DNA of 64,000 bases from Pseudomonas sp. SCB32. Its GTDB lineage: Bacteria > Pseudomonadota > Gammaproteobacteria > Pseudomonadales > Pseudomonadaceae. The stretch spans positions 744,001 to 808,000 of the forward strand of contig NZ_CP045118.1 in assembly GCF_009189165.1 (NCBI RefSeq), given 5' to 3'. Within the stretch, counting starts at the first letter, position 1; every line of letters starts with the position of its first letter. The translations under genes were made by a program, and so were the position numbers. This document shows, in pieces, positions 17,457 to 26,036 of the stretch. Under the pieces are notes generated by a model, which was not told the DNA's origin, did no database searches, and was given only the letters and a program-made list of their open reading frames with translations.

Positions 17457-18604
17457 CCAAGAACGGCAATTTCGACCGCACCCTTTCCAACGAAGACGTG
17501 ATGAAACGGCGCTCCAGCCTGCTGCAGCGCCTGCACATCGACGGCCTGTTGCTCCTGCTGCTGGTGACCCTGGTGTCCGTCGGCCTGTTCGTCCTCTATT
17601 CGGCCAGCGGCAAGAGCTGGGACCTGCTGATCAAGCAGGCGTCCTCCTTTGGCCTGGGCCTGGGGGCGATGTTCGTCCTGGCGCAGATCGAGCCGCGCTT
17701 CCTCGCCCGCTGGGTGCCGCTGGGCTACCTGATCGGCGTGGCGCTGCTGGTCGTGGTGGACGTGATGGGCCACAACGCCATGGGCGCGACGCGCTGGATC
17801 AACATCCCCGGGGTGATCCGCTTCCAGCCGGCGGAGTTCATGAAGCTGCTGATGCCCATGACCATCGCCTGGTACCTGTCCAAGCGCGCCCTGCCGCCGG
17901 GCTTCAAGCACAGCGTGGTGGGTCTGGCGCTGATCGTGGTGCCCTTCGTGCTGATCCTCAAGCAGCCGGACCTGGGCACCGCCATGCTGGTGCTGGCGTC
18001 CGGCGCCTTCGTGCTGTTCGTCGGCGGGCTGCGCTGGCGCTGGATCATCATGGCGGTATCGGCGGCGGTGCCAGTGGCGGTGGCCATGTGGTACTTCGTC
18101 ATGCACGATTACCAGAAGCAGCGCGTACTGACCTTCCTCGACCCGGAGAGCGATCCGCTGGGCACTGGCTGGAACATCATCCAGTCAAAAGCGGCCATCG
18201 GTTCGGGAGGCGTATTCGGCAAGGGCTGGCTGCTGGGGACGCAGTCCCATCTGGATTTTTTGCCCGAAAGCCACACGGACTTTATCATTGCCGTGCTCGG
18301 CGAAGAGTTCGGCCTGGTCGGGGTGTGCCTCCTGCTGGTGCTGTACCTGCTGGTGATCTACCGGGGGTTGTGGATCACCGCTCAGGCGCAGACGCTGTTC
18401 GGAAAACTGCTCGCCGGCAGTATCACTATGACCTTCTTCGTGTATGTGTTCGTCAACATTGGTATGGTCAGCGGGTTATTGCCAGTGGTGGGGGTTCCGC
18501 TGCCCTTCATTAGTTATGGCGGAACTTCACTGGTGACCCTGATGTCAGGGTTCGGGGTTTTGATGTCGATCCATACCCATCGCAAGTGGATCGCCCAGGT
18601 TTGA
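17453..18604 (+). CDS. rodA: Rod-shape SEDS glycosyltransferase RodA
   Basis: A 383-residue SEDS-family peptidoglycan polymerase with about ten membrane helices. Signatures include NAMGATRWINIP, RFQPAEFMKL, the LKQPDLGTAMLVLASG loop with its conserved Asp, and the C-terminal GVPLPFISYGGTSLV. The ATG at 17453 overlaps the mrdA stop; an internal ATG at 17501 (MKRRSS) would give the more usual length of about 367 residues and cannot be excluded. It works as a pair with PBP2. Confidence 0.97.
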   Translation: MTKNGNFDRTLSNEDVMKRRSSLLQRLHIDGLLLLLLVTLVSVGLFVLYSASGKSWDLLIKQASSFGLGLGAMFVLAQIEPRFLARWVPLGYLIGVALLVVVDVMGHNAMGATRWINIPGVIRFQPAEFMKLLMPMTIAWYLSKRALPPGFKHSVVGLALIVVPFVLILKQPDLGTAMLVLASGAFVLFVGGLRWRWIIMAVSAAVPVAVAMWYFVMHDYQKQRVLTFLDPESDPLGTGWNIIQSKAAIGSGGVFGKGWLLGTQSHLDFLPESHTDFIIAVLGEEFGLVGVCLLLVLYLLVIYRGLWITAQAQTLFGKLLAGSITMTFFVYVFVNIGMVSGLLPVVGVPLPFISYGGTSLVTLMSGFGVLMSIHTHRKWIAQV

Positions 18605-19638
18605 TGACAAGAGTGAAGAAAGGGATGCAAGTATTGCGCGCCTGGGCTGCCAGGGGAGTGCATTGGGTCGGACTCGCGGGGGCGATCGGCATGTCCGGTG
18701 CCGCTCAGGCTGCGGGCGACTACGATGGCTCGCCCCAAGTGGCCGAGTTCGTCAGCGAAATGACCCGTGAGTACGGCTTCGCCGGTGAACAGCTCATGGC
18801 GTTGTTCCATGACGTGGAGCGCAAGCAATCGATCCTCGACGCCATCTCCCGTCCCGCCGAGCGGGTCAAGACCTGGAAGGAATACCGCCCGATCTTCGTC
18901 ACCGACGCCCGCATCAACCGTGGCGTGGACTTCTGGAACCAGAATGCCGAGGCCCTGGCCCGCGCCGAGAAGGAATACGGCGTGCCGGCCCAGTACATCG
19001 TCGCGATCATCGGCGTCGAGACCTTCTTCGGCCGCAACACCGGTAACTTCAAGGTGATGGACGCGCTGTCCACCCTGGGCTTCGACTACCCGCCGCGCGC
19101 CGACTTCTTCCGCAAGGAACTCAAGCAGTTCCTGCTGCTGGCCCGCGAACAGCAGGTCGACCCGCTCAGCCTGACCGGCTCCTACGCCGGCGCCATGGGC
19201 CTGCCGCAGTTCATGCCGAGCAGCTTCCGCGCCTACGCCGTGGACTTCGACGGTGACGGCCACATCAATATCTGGAGCGACCCGACCGACGCCATCGGCA
19301 GCGTCGCCAACTACTTCAAGCAGCACGGCTGGCACACCGGTGAACCGGTGGTGTCGCAGGCCGAGCTGGGCACCTCCACCGCCGAGGATGCCATCACCCA
19401 GGGCCTTGAGCCGCAGATGAACCTTGCTCAGCTACGCTCTCAGGGCTGGCGCACCCATGACGTACTGCGCGACGACCTGATGGTCACCGCCATGCGCCTG
19501 GAAGGCGATCAGGGGCCCGAGTACTGGGTCGGCCTGCCGAACTTCTATGTGATCACCCGTTACAACCGCAGCGCCATGTACGCCATGGCGGTCCATCAGC
19601 TGGCCGGCGAGATCGCCCGGGCGCGAGGTGTCCATTGA
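18604..19638 (+). CDS. mltB: Membrane-bound lytic murein transglycosylase B
   Basis: A 344-residue lytic transglycosylase that cleaves the MurNAc-GlcNAc bond to 1,6-anhydro products. The catalytic Glu lies in AIIGVETFFGRNTG, and the ITRYNRS and YAGAMGLPQFMPSS motifs are classic MltB. An N-terminal signal-like segment ends AAQAAG; no lipobox is evident, so this copy may be a soluble (Slt35/SltB1-like) form. ATG at 18604 overlaps the rodA stop; GTG at 18586 and ATG at 18625 are alternatives. It overlaps rlpA by 4 bases. Confidence 0.93.
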   Translation: MTRVKKGMQVLRAWAARGVHWVGLAGAIGMSGAAQAAGDYDGSPQVAEFVSEMTREYGFAGEQLMALFHDVERKQSILDAISRPAERVKTWKEYRPIFVTDARINRGVDFWNQNAEALARAEKEYGVPAQYIVAIIGVETFFGRNTGNFKVMDALSTLGFDYPPRADFFRKELKQFLLLAREQQVDPLSLTGSYAGAMGLPQFMPSSFRAYAVDFDGDGHINIWSDPTDAIGSVANYFKQHGWHTGEPVVSQAELGTSTAEDAITQGLEPQMNLAQLRSQGWRTHDVLRDDLMVTAMRLEGDQGPEYWVGLPNFYVITRYNRSAMYAMAVHQLAGEIARARGVH

Positions 19639-20660
19639 TCAAGCGAGTCGCACGTCCCGGCCTCTGGTCGCTGGCTGCCTGCGTTGGCCTGAGCAGCGTA
19701 TTCCTCGCCAGCTGTACCGGTAACCGCGCGCCGCAGCAGCCAGCGGCGAGCGCCGGCATTTCCGGTCCCTACGACTACAACCGGCCGCATCGCGACGGCG
19801 CGCCCTGGTGGGACGTCGACGTCTCGCGCATCCCCGACGCCGTGCCGATGCGCCATAACGGGCCGCTGAAGAACAACCCCTACACCGTGCTGGGCAAGAC
19901 CTACTACCCGATGAACGATGCGCGTACCTACAACGTTGTGGGCACCGCGTCCTGGTACGGCACCAAGTTCCACGGCCAGGCCACCGCCAACGGCGAACAG
20001 TACGACCTGTACGGCATGACCGCCGCGCACAAGACCCTGCCGCTTCCCAGCTACGTTCGCGTCACCAACCTGGACAACGGCAAGAGCGTGATCGTCCGGG
20101 TCAACGACCGTGGTCCGTTCTATTCCGACCGGGTGATCGACCTGTCCTTCGCCGCGGCGAAGAAGCTCGGTTACGCCGAGACCGGCACCGCGCGAGTCAA
20201 GGTCGAGGGCATCGACCCGGACCGCTGGTGGGCTTCCCAGGGCAAGACGCAGCCGATGATCATGGCGCTGCCGAAGATGGCTGCGCAGCAGCCCGCTGCC
20301 GCGCAACCCCAGGCCGTGGCCATGGCGCAACCGATCGAGACCTATACGCCGCCGCCCGCACAGCACGCAGAGCCCGTGGCGCCGGTCCAGATCGACTCAA
20401 AAAAAAACGCTTCATTACCAGCCGATGGCCTGTATCTCCAGGTGGGTGCCTTCGCCAACCCGGACGCTGCGGAGCTTCTCAAGGAGAAGGTCGGCAGCCT
20501 GACGGGGGCGAAATCCTTTATCAGCTCGGTCGTGGTCAACCAGCAGACCTTGTACCGAGTGCGCCTGGGACCGATCAACACGCAGGATGAAGCTAGCCGG
20601 ATGCAGGACAGCATCCGCGTGGCCAACCTTGGCCAGCCCAAGCTCGTGCACCTGGACTGA
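19635..20660 (+). CDS. rlpA: Septal ring lytic transglycosylase RlpA, lipoprotein
   Basis: A 341-residue lipoprotein with lipobox LASC (Cys27). A double-psi beta-barrel domain (about 100-195) contains ASWYGTKFHGQATANGE and VIVRVNDRGPF with its conserved Asp, and a SPOR domain near the C-terminus (about 265-341) begins GLYLQVGAFANPDAAELL. In P. aeruginosa RlpA cleaves denuded glycan strands at the septum. The start is TTG at 19635, overlapping the mltB stop. The proline/alanine-rich linker is followed by a run of nine A at 20399-20407 (codons for DSKKN), a potential slippage site just before the SPOR domain. Confidence 0.95.
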   Translation: MIKRVARPGLWSLAACVGLSSVFLASCTGNRAPQQPAASAGISGPYDYNRPHRDGAPWWDVDVSRIPDAVPMRHNGPLKNNPYTVLGKTYYPMNDARTYNVVGTASWYGTKFHGQATANGEQYDLYGMTAAHKTLPLPSYVRVTNLDNGKSVIVRVNDRGPFYSDRVIDLSFAAAKKLGYAETGTARVKVEGIDPDRWWASQGKTQPMIMALPKMAAQQPAAAQPQAVAMAQPIETYTPPPAQHAEPVAPVQIDSKKNASLPADGLYLQVGAFANPDAAELLKEKVGSLTGAKSFISSVVVNQQTLYRVRLGPINTQDEASRMQDSIRVANLGQPKLVHLD

Positions 20661-20723
20661 GTTTCCACGGCACGAGCCGCAGTGGTCCGTAGAGACCGCG
20701 GCATGAGTTTCCCCGCAGAGGGG

Positions 20724-20853
20724 CTGTTTCTGGCCTGCGAGCTAGAGCGGAGCAAGGCGGAAACGGTAGAGGAAGCGGCGTTTACAACTGTAAATGAGCA
20801 TTCCGAGACCGTTTCCAACGCAGCTCAGCCAACGCGCAGCAAGCCAGAAACAG
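20724..20853. repeat. Inverted-repeat-bounded intergenic element, copy B
   Basis: The element is bounded by CTGTTTCTGGC (20724-20734) and GCCAGAAACAG (20843-20853), with a further TGC/GCA match inside. An inner pair, GGAAACGG / CCGTTTCC, flanks a core with AGGAAGCGG, GTTTAC, TGTAAATGAG and CATTCCGAG in order. The core matches copy A (752-905, opposite orientation) at nearly every position over 38 bases, although the outer ends differ. No ORF with coding character is seen. It lies 50 bases upstream of dacC and must be part of that leader or be transcribed from rlpA. Confidence 0.7.
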
Positions 20854-20903
20854 GCCCGGGAAGGGATTGTTTGTTTGACCATTAGTAAACCCCAGAGAAA
20901 CGG

Positions 20904-22061
20904 ATGAACATCTTCAACATTGCCAAACGCCTGTCATTGCTTGTGCTGCTCAGCGCCCCCGTGGCCAGCTGGGCCGCTGAAGTCGTTCCCGCCGCGCCGC
21001 AACTGGCGGCCAAGGCCTGGGTCCTGATGGACGGCGCCAGCGGCCAGATCCTCGTCGAGAACGCTGCTGACGAGCGCCTGCCCCCGGCCAGCCTGACCAA
21101 GCTGATGACCGCCTACATCGCCACCAAGGAAATCGAAGGCGGCCGCATCGGTGAAAACGACCAGGTCACCGTCAGCGAGCACGCCTGGCGCACCGGTGGT
21201 TCGCGCATGTTCATCAAGGTCGGCTCCCAGGTATCGGTAAGCGACCTGCTGCACGGCATCATCATCCAGTCGGGCAACGACGCCTCCGTCGCCCTGGCCG
21301 AGCACATCGCCGGCAGCGAAGACGCCTTCGCCGACATGATGAACACCACCGCGCAGAAGCTGGGCATGAGCAACTCCCACTTCATGGACGCCACCGGCCT
21401 GCCCAACCCGGAGCACTACTCCTCCGCCAAGGACATGGCCCTGCTGGCCCGCGCCATCATCTACGGCGAGCCGACCCACTACGCCATCTACGCGCAGAAA
21501 GAGTTCCTCTGGAACAACATCAAGCAGCCCAACCGCAACCTGCTGCTGTGGCGCGACAAGACCGTCGACGGCCTGAAGACCGGCCACACCGACGAAGCCG
21601 GCTACTGCCTGGTGGCCTCCGCCGTGCGTGACGGCCAGCGCATGATCGCCGTGGTGTTCGGCACCAACAGCGAGCAGGCTCGCGCCGCCGAGACCCAGAA
21701 GCTGCTGACCTACGGCTTCCGCTTCTTCGAATCGCAGACCTTCTACAAGAAGGGCGCCGAGCTGACCAAAGCCATGGTCTGGAAAGGCTCCGAGCATGAA
21801 GTCAAAGCGGGCCTCTCCGAAGACCTGACCATGACCGTGCCGCGCGGCCAGCTCAAGCAGCTGCAGGCCAACATGGTCGTCGAGCCGAGCCTGATGGCCC
21901 CGATCCAGCAGGGCCAGGTGATCGGCAAGGTCGAGGTCAAACTGGGTGACAAGGTCGTCCGTACTTCCGACCTGGTCGCGCTGAACGCCGTCGAGGAAGG
22001 TGGCTTCTTCCGTCGCATGTGGGACAGCCTGCGCCTGTTCTTCTACGGCCTGTTCAACTGA
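20904..22061 (+). CDS. dacC: D-alanyl-D-alanine carboxypeptidase (PBP5/6 type)
   Basis: A 385-residue class C PBP that trims the terminal D-Ala from pentapeptides. A signal peptide ([17 protein letters not shown]) is followed by the active-site boxes SLTK (63-66), SGN (123-125) and KTG (225-227). A beta-rich PBP5_C domain follows, and the C-terminal end [14 protein letters not shown] is the amphipathic membrane anchor. P. aeruginosa calls the gene at this position dacC (PBP5/6). The preceding 243-base gap from rlpA contains repeat copy B. Confidence 0.96.
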   Translation: MNIFNIAKRLSLLVLLSAPVASWAAEVVPAAPQLAAKAWVLMDGASGQILVENAADERLPPASLTKLMTAYIATKEIEGGRIGENDQVTVSEHAWRTGGSRMFIKVGSQVSVSDLLHGIIIQSGNDASVALAEHIAGSEDAFADMMNTTAQKLGMSNSHFMDATGLPNPEHYSSAKDMALLARAIIYGEPTHYAIYAQKEFLWNNIKQPNRNLLLWRDKTVDGLKTGHTDEAGYCLVASAVRDGQRMIAVVFGTNSEQARAAETQKLLTYGFRFFESQTFYKKGAELTKAMVWKGSEHEVKAGLSEDLTMTVPRGQLKQLQANMVVEPSLMAPIQQGQVIGKVEVKLGDKVVRTSDLVALNAVEEGGFFRRMWDSLRLFFYGLFN

Positions 22062-22068
22062 CCGCTTG

Positions 22069-22102
22069 TCCCGGCCTTGTACTTTTGTATACAAAGCCGG
22101 GA
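22069..22102 (+). terminator. Hairpin after dacC, possible weak terminator
   Basis: TCCCGGC (22069-22075) pairs with GCCGGGA (22096-22102), and the interior CTTGTA/TACAAAG extends the stem with one bulge. There is no T run after it, so termination would be weak or Rho-assisted. A TAAAAT sequence at 22131-22136 further on could be the -10 box for ybeD-lipB-lipA. Confidence 0.4.
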
Positions 22103-22251
22103 TTGATCCTCACGCGCAGTCGCAAACTCGGGTAAAATGCCCGCCTGCGACTGCGCGGCCCCCCCGTGGCCCGGCAGCCGTCGTCCGATCCACCCGGAGC
22201 GTCCTCATCCAGGGCGCTCATGCGGAGGCGGGCCACCCGCCCGCGATTGCC

Positions 22252-22551
22252 ATGACTGATACCCCCGATACTGTCGACACGACCGAACAGCCCGCGCCGA
22301 AGATCGAGTTCCCCTGCGAACGCTATCCGATCAAGGTCATCGGCGACGCCGGCGAAGGCTTCTCCGATCTGGTCGTCGAAATCATCCAGCGCCACGCGCC
22401 CGACCTCGACGTCACCACCCTGGTCACCCGTGACAGCCGCAACGGCCGCTTCCTGTCCGTGCAGGTGCTGATCACCGCCACCGGCGTCGACCAACTGCAG
22501 AACATCCATAAAGACCTGCGCGCCACCGGCCGCGTCCACATGGTGCTCTGA
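22252..22551 (+). CDS. ybeD: YbeD family protein (DUF493)
   Basis: A 99-residue small alpha-beta protein. [18 protein letters not shown], then [21 protein letters not shown] and [20 protein letters not shown], match the DUF493 family placed next to lipB in most gamma-proteobacteria. A regulatory role in lipoate metabolism has been proposed from this linkage, but the function is not established. The stop TGA shares a base with the lipB ATG, indicating coupling. Confidence 0.93.
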   Translation: MTDTPDTVDTTEQPAPKIEFPCERYPIKVIGDAGEGFSDLVVEIIQRHAPDLDVTTLVTRDSRNGRFLSVQVLITATGVDQLQNIHKDLRATGRVHMVL

Positions 22552-23204
22552 TGGGCGAAACGCTGGGCTTTCGTGAGCTGGGAATCCTTCCTTACGAGCC
22601 GACCTGGCACGCCATGCAGCGCTTCACCGCCGAGCGTGGCATCGAAACCCCGGACGAAGTCTGGCTGCTGGAGCACGAACGCGTGTTCACCCAGGGCCAG
22701 GCTGGCAAGGCCGAGCACGTCCTGTTCCCCGGCGACATCCCGGTGGTCCAGGTCGACCGCGGCGGCCAGGTGACCTACCACGGCCCCGGCCAGCTGGTGG
22801 CCTACCTGCTGCTTGACGTGCGTCGCTCCGGCATCGGCGTGCGCGATCTGGTCTCGCGCATCGAACAGAGCCTCATCGGCCTGCTGGACAGTTATGGCGT
22901 GCAAGCTGTGTCCAAACCCGATGCTCCAGGCGTCTATGTCGACGGCGCGAAGATCGCATCCCTCGGCCTGCGCATCCGCAACGGCCGCTCCTTCCATGGC
23001 CTGGCCCTCAACGTGGACATGGACCTGGAACCCTTTCGACGCATCAATCCCTGCGGTTACGCAGGCATGGCCATGACCCAGCTGAGCCAGCTGGCGGGCC
23101 CCATCGCATTGGCCGATGTGCGCGAGCGCCTGCGTGGCGAACTCGTCGAACGCCTTGGCTACGCGGCACAGAAGACCCTAACGGGCGGGATCCAACCTAG
23201 ATGA
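22551..23204 (+). CDS. lipB: Octanoyl-[ACP]:protein N-octanoyltransferase
   Basis: A 217-residue enzyme that moves octanoate from acyl carrier protein to lipoyl domains. [20 protein letters not shown] is the family signature; the catalytic Lys ([16 protein letters not shown]) and Cys ([10 protein letters not shown]) are both present. It overlaps ybeD by 1 base and lipA by 4 bases. The C-terminal residues [13 protein letters not shown] form a short extension. Confidence 0.97.
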   Translation: MGETLGFRELGILPYEPTWHAMQRFTAERGIETPDEVWLLEHERVFTQGQAGKAEHVLFPGDIPVVQVDRGGQVTYHGPGQLVAYLLLDVRRSGIGVRDLVSRIEQSLIGLLDSYGVQAVSKPDAPGVYVDGAKIASLGLRIRNGRSFHGLALNVDMDLEPFRRINPCGYAGMAMTQLSQLAGPIALADVRERLRGELVERLGYAAQKTLTGGIQPR

Positions 23205-24196
23205 GCACTGTTGTGGATAACCCAGGTCAGGCTGCCTCGGCCGCCAAGCCGGGCAAGGTGGAAGTCGGCGTCAAGCTGCGCGGCGCGGAAAAGGTCGCGC
23301 GCATTCCGGTGAAGATCATTCCCACCGAGGAACTGCCGAAGAAGCCCGACTGGATTCGCGTGCGCATCCCGGTTTCCCCCGAGGTCGACCGCATCAAGCA
23401 ACTGCTGCGCAAGCACAAGCTGCACAGCGTCTGCGAGGAAGCCTCCTGCCCGAACCTGGGCGAATGCTTCTCTGGCGGCACCGCCACCTTCATGATCATG
23501 GGCGACATCTGCACCCGTCGCTGCCCCTTCTGCGACGTCGGCCACGGCCGGCCGAAGCCGCTGGACGTCGACGAGCCGAAGAACCTCGCCATCGCCATCG
23601 CCGACCTGCGCCTGAAGTACGTGGTGATCACCTCGGTGGACCGCGACGACCTGCGTGACGGTGGCGCCCAGCACTTCGCCGACTGCCTGCGCGAGATCCG
23701 CCAGCTGTCCCCTGGCGTGCAGCTGGAAACCCTGGTCCCGGACTACCGTGGCCGTATGGACATCGCCCTGGACATCACCGCCCAGGAGCCGCCGGATGTG
23801 TTCAACCACAACCTGGAAACCGTCCCGCGCCTGTACAAGTCGTCGCGTCCGGGCTCGGACTTCGAGTGGTCGTTGGACCTTCTGCAGAAGTTCAAGCAAA
23901 GGGTTCCGCACGTACCGACCAAGTCCGGCCTGATGCTCGGCCTGGGCGAGACCGACGAGGAAGTCATCGAAGTCATGCAGCGCATGCGCGAGCACGACAT
24001 CGACATGCTCACCCTCGGCCAGTACCTGCAGCCCTCGCGCAACCACCTGCCGGTGCAGCGCTTCGTCCACCCGGACACCTTCGCCTGGTTCGCCGAGGAA
24101 GGCGCGAAGATGGGCTTCAGGAACGTCGCCTCCGGTCCGCTGGTGCGTTCGTCCTATCACGCCGACCAGCAGGCGCACGGCACGAAGATCGGCTGA
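23201..24196 (+). CDS. lipA: Lipoyl synthase
   Basis: A 331-residue radical-SAM enzyme that inserts two sulfurs into octanoyl groups. The auxiliary-cluster cysteines are at about 78, 83 and 89 ([12 protein letters not shown]) and the radical-SAM CxxxCxxC at 104-111 (CTRRCPFC). The C-terminal VRSSYHAD carries the serine that ligates the auxiliary cluster. Its ATG overlaps the lipB stop. A strong intrinsic terminator follows at 24241-24275, so lipA closes the transcript. Confidence 0.98.
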   Translation: MSTVVDNPGQAASAAKPGKVEVGVKLRGAEKVARIPVKIIPTEELPKKPDWIRVRIPVSPEVDRIKQLLRKHKLHSVCEEASCPNLGECFSGGTATFMIMGDICTRRCPFCDVGHGRPKPLDVDEPKNLAIAIADLRLKYVVITSVDRDDLRDGGAQHFADCLREIRQLSPGVQLETLVPDYRGRMDIALDITAQEPPDVFNHNLETVPRLYKSSRPGSDFEWSLDLLQKFKQRVPHVPTKSGLMLGLGETDEEVIEVMQRMREHDIDMLTLGQYLQPSRNHLPVQRFVHPDTFAWFAEEGAKMGFRNVASGPLVRSSYHADQQAHGTKIG

Positions 24197-24240
24197 TCCT
24201 GCCGGTCCGGCCTATAGGCCGGCCGCACGATTGCCCGACG

Positions 24241-24275
24241 AAAAAGGCCGCATCTCGCAAGAGGTGCGGCCTTTT
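24241..24275 (+). terminator. Rho-independent terminator of the lipA operon
   Basis: AAAAAGGCCGCA and TGCGGCCTTTTT form a near-perfect stem around CTCGCAAGAG, followed by the T run. The A-rich left arm makes it potentially bidirectional. Confidence 0.93.
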
Positions 24276-24550
24276 TGCATTCCCCGAATTCGCCTGATTC
24301 CAGGGCTTTGGAGTCCTGATGCTTGCTGTCTTGAGACTCCTGGCATGTAGGAATTCTTCCCTTCCAATCGGAGTTTTCCCCAGCACATTAACGCCTCAGC
24401 CGACAGATTTGGCTTCTTTGTATCAGCAGAATTCCTAAGGTCGCTCGCCATCTCCCAGGGCAGCGCTAGATGCCACGGGGAACCTTGATGTGGCTTCAAA
24501 CCGTTAGGAGCAAATCCCCAGCGCCCTAATCACACTGCTGAGTGATCCAT
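24276..24550 (+). promoter_or_regulatory. Leader region of the fimbrial locus
   Basis: This 275-base stretch carries no recognisable gene and presumably holds the fimbrial promoter. Inverted repeats are visible: GGAGTC (24310-24315) with GACTCC (24335-24340), and TAGGAATTC (24348-24356) with GAATTCCTA (24429-24437), 72 bases apart. No recombinase gene lies nearby to support an invertible switch. TTAGGAG at 24503-24509 is too far upstream of the pilin ATG to be its Shine-Dalgarno. Confidence 0.4.
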
Positions 24551-25054
24551 ATGAAAAAGCTGCTCGTCGCCGCAATCCTTTCCTCCGCTTCCGTTGGCGC
24601 ATTCGCCTACGACGCCCAGGTCAACTTCAACGGTGAAGTACTGGACCAGACCTGCCAGGTGAATGGCACCACCCAGCCTGCCGTACTCGACGTCAACCTG
24701 CCGAAGGTCAACAAGAGCTCCCTTGCCGGTGCCGAGAGCTGGGCTGGCAACACCCCGTTCACCTTCAACCTGACCAACTGCCCGGTCAGCGCCACCAAGG
24801 CCAAGTGGGAAATCACCGGCCAGGTCGACAGCGCCGGCACCCTGACCAACACCGTCGCCGGCACCAACGCCACCATTCGCCTGATCGACCCGGCCAACAA
24901 CTACATCAACATCAACACCGATGCAGGCTACAGCTTCACCCCGGCCGCTGACGGTAGCGCCACCCTGAAGTACATGGCCCAGTACTACTCCAAGGCCGGC
25001 TCCGCCACTGCAGGCCAGCTGAAGACCGTTGGCTACTGGACCCTGACCTACTAA
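24551..25054 (+). CDS. Chaperone-usher fimbrial major subunit 1
   Basis: A 167-residue pilin with a signal peptide (KKLLVAAILSSASVGAFA) and mature start YDAQVNFNGEVLDQTC. It has the paired cysteines expected of type 1 pilins (Cys35 and Cys77 of the precursor), and ends in the alternating hydrophobic strand VGYWTLTY with the penultimate aromatic used for donor-strand exchange. ATG at 24551 is preferred over GTG at 24542. A second pilin with the same architecture, and visibly similar from MKKLL onward, lies at 30362-30859. A GC-rich hairpin follows the stop before the chaperone gene. Confidence 0.9.
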   Translation: MKKLLVAAILSSASVGAFAYDAQVNFNGEVLDQTCQVNGTTQPAVLDVNLPKVNKSSLAGAESWAGNTPFTFNLTNCPVSATKAKWEITGQVDSAGTLTNTVAGTNATIRLIDPANNYININTDAGYSFTPAADGSATLKYMAQYYSKAGSATAGQLKTVGYWTLTY

Positions 25055-25060
25055 TCGGGG

Positions 25061-25078
25061 CGCGCCACCTCTGGCGCG
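25061..25078 (+). promoter_or_regulatory. Hairpin between pilin and chaperone genes
   Basis: CGCGCCA and TGGCGCG form a perfect 7-bp stem with a 4-base loop just after the pilin stop. Such intra-operon hairpins usually protect the pilin mRNA or reduce read-through, giving far more pilin than chaperone and usher. No T run follows. Confidence 0.55.
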
Positions 25079-25155
25079 TGTGGTTTGTTGCTGTACCCGG
25101 AGGGGGAGGGTTGCCACCTCACTCTTCCTCTCCGTTTTTCAAAGGTAATCGTGCT

Positions 25156-25905
25156 ATGGCAAGTCTGAATTCAAAATCCCTGTGGTTCGCCGGCTGCTTG
25201 AGTGTGGCCATGCTCTGCTCGGGCTTGGCCCAGGCCGGCATCGTGATCCAAGGCTCTCGGGTGGTTTACCCCGCGAAAGAGCGTGAAGTGACCGTCAAGA
25301 TGACCAATATTGGCGAGCAGCCTTCCCTGGTACAGGCCTGGGTCGACAAGGGCAATGAAAAGCTGACTGCCGACAAGGCCGATGGCCCTTTCCTGATCAC
25401 CCCGCCCATCACCCGCGTCGAAGGCAAGAAGGGCCAGTCCCTGCGCCTGGTCTACACCGGAGATGACGCCGCTTCGAAGAAACAGGAAACCGTATTCTGG
25501 CTGAACGTCCTTGACGTTCCGCCCATGCCCAAGGATCAGGACGCCAACTTCCTCCAGGTGGCCGTGCGTTCGCGCCTGAAGATTTTCTACCGTCCCGAGG
25601 GGTTGCCCGGTAATCCGAACCAGGCGGCGGAAGGCCTGGGCTGGTCGGTCGTGCAGGCCGGCAACGGCTATGCGCTACGTGTCCGCAACAACGCTGCCTT
25701 CCATGTCTCCCTGGCCACTGTCCAGTTGGTCACCGGTAACAAGACATTCAGCGTCGGCAAGGACGACGTGAAGATGGTTGCTCCCGGTGCCAGTGTGGAC
25801 CTCCCCGTGCCTGGGCTCGCTGGCCAGCCGGGTGCCGGCGCCAAGATCGACTATCAGTGGGTGACCGACTATGGCGCGCTGAGCCAGCGTGAGACTCCCC
25901 TCTAA
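25156..25905 (+). CDS. Periplasmic fimbrial chaperone (PapD/FimC family)
   Basis: A 249-residue two-domain Ig-like chaperone with a signal peptide ending LAQA. Mature IVIQGSRVVYPAKEREVTVK carries the subunit-anchoring Arg; ITPPITRVEGKKGQSLRLVY is the G1 strand that donates to pilins; FWLNVLDVPP and RLKIFYRPEGLPG (anchoring Lys) are conserved. It escorts the pilins of this locus to the usher. ATG at 25156 follows AAAGGTAATC; an upstream in-frame ATG at 25078 lacks a ribosome-binding site. Confidence 0.95.
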   Translation: MASLNSKSLWFAGCLSVAMLCSGLAQAGIVIQGSRVVYPAKEREVTVKMTNIGEQPSLVQAWVDKGNEKLTADKADGPFLITPPITRVEGKKGQSLRLVYTGDDAASKKQETVFWLNVLDVPPMPKDQDANFLQVAVRSRLKIFYRPEGLPGNPNQAAEGLGWSVVQAGNGYALRVRNNAAFHVSLATVQLVTGNKTFSVGKDDVKMVAPGASVDLPVPGLAGQPGAGAKIDYQWVTDYGALSQRETPL

Positions 25906-26036
25906 CGCCACTGCCTGAACCCGGCCGGAGTTGATCCGGTGGGGCGCATTCAACCGACCGTTTCCTGTCTGTGTGGATACCTGCACAACGTGGACTTGTT
26001 CGTCTGGAGAAAAGACGGACCCCTGGAGAAAAGATC

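Noticed and set aside
24348..24437. A fimS-like invertible switch as an annotated feature
   Set aside because: Arms are only 9 bp, partly self-palindromic, and no site-specific recombinase gene is near; kept only as a low-interest finding.
25971..26036. Upstream extension of the usher by 22 codons
   Set aside because: The extension lacks a ribosome-binding site, while ATG 26037 has GGAG at good spacing.
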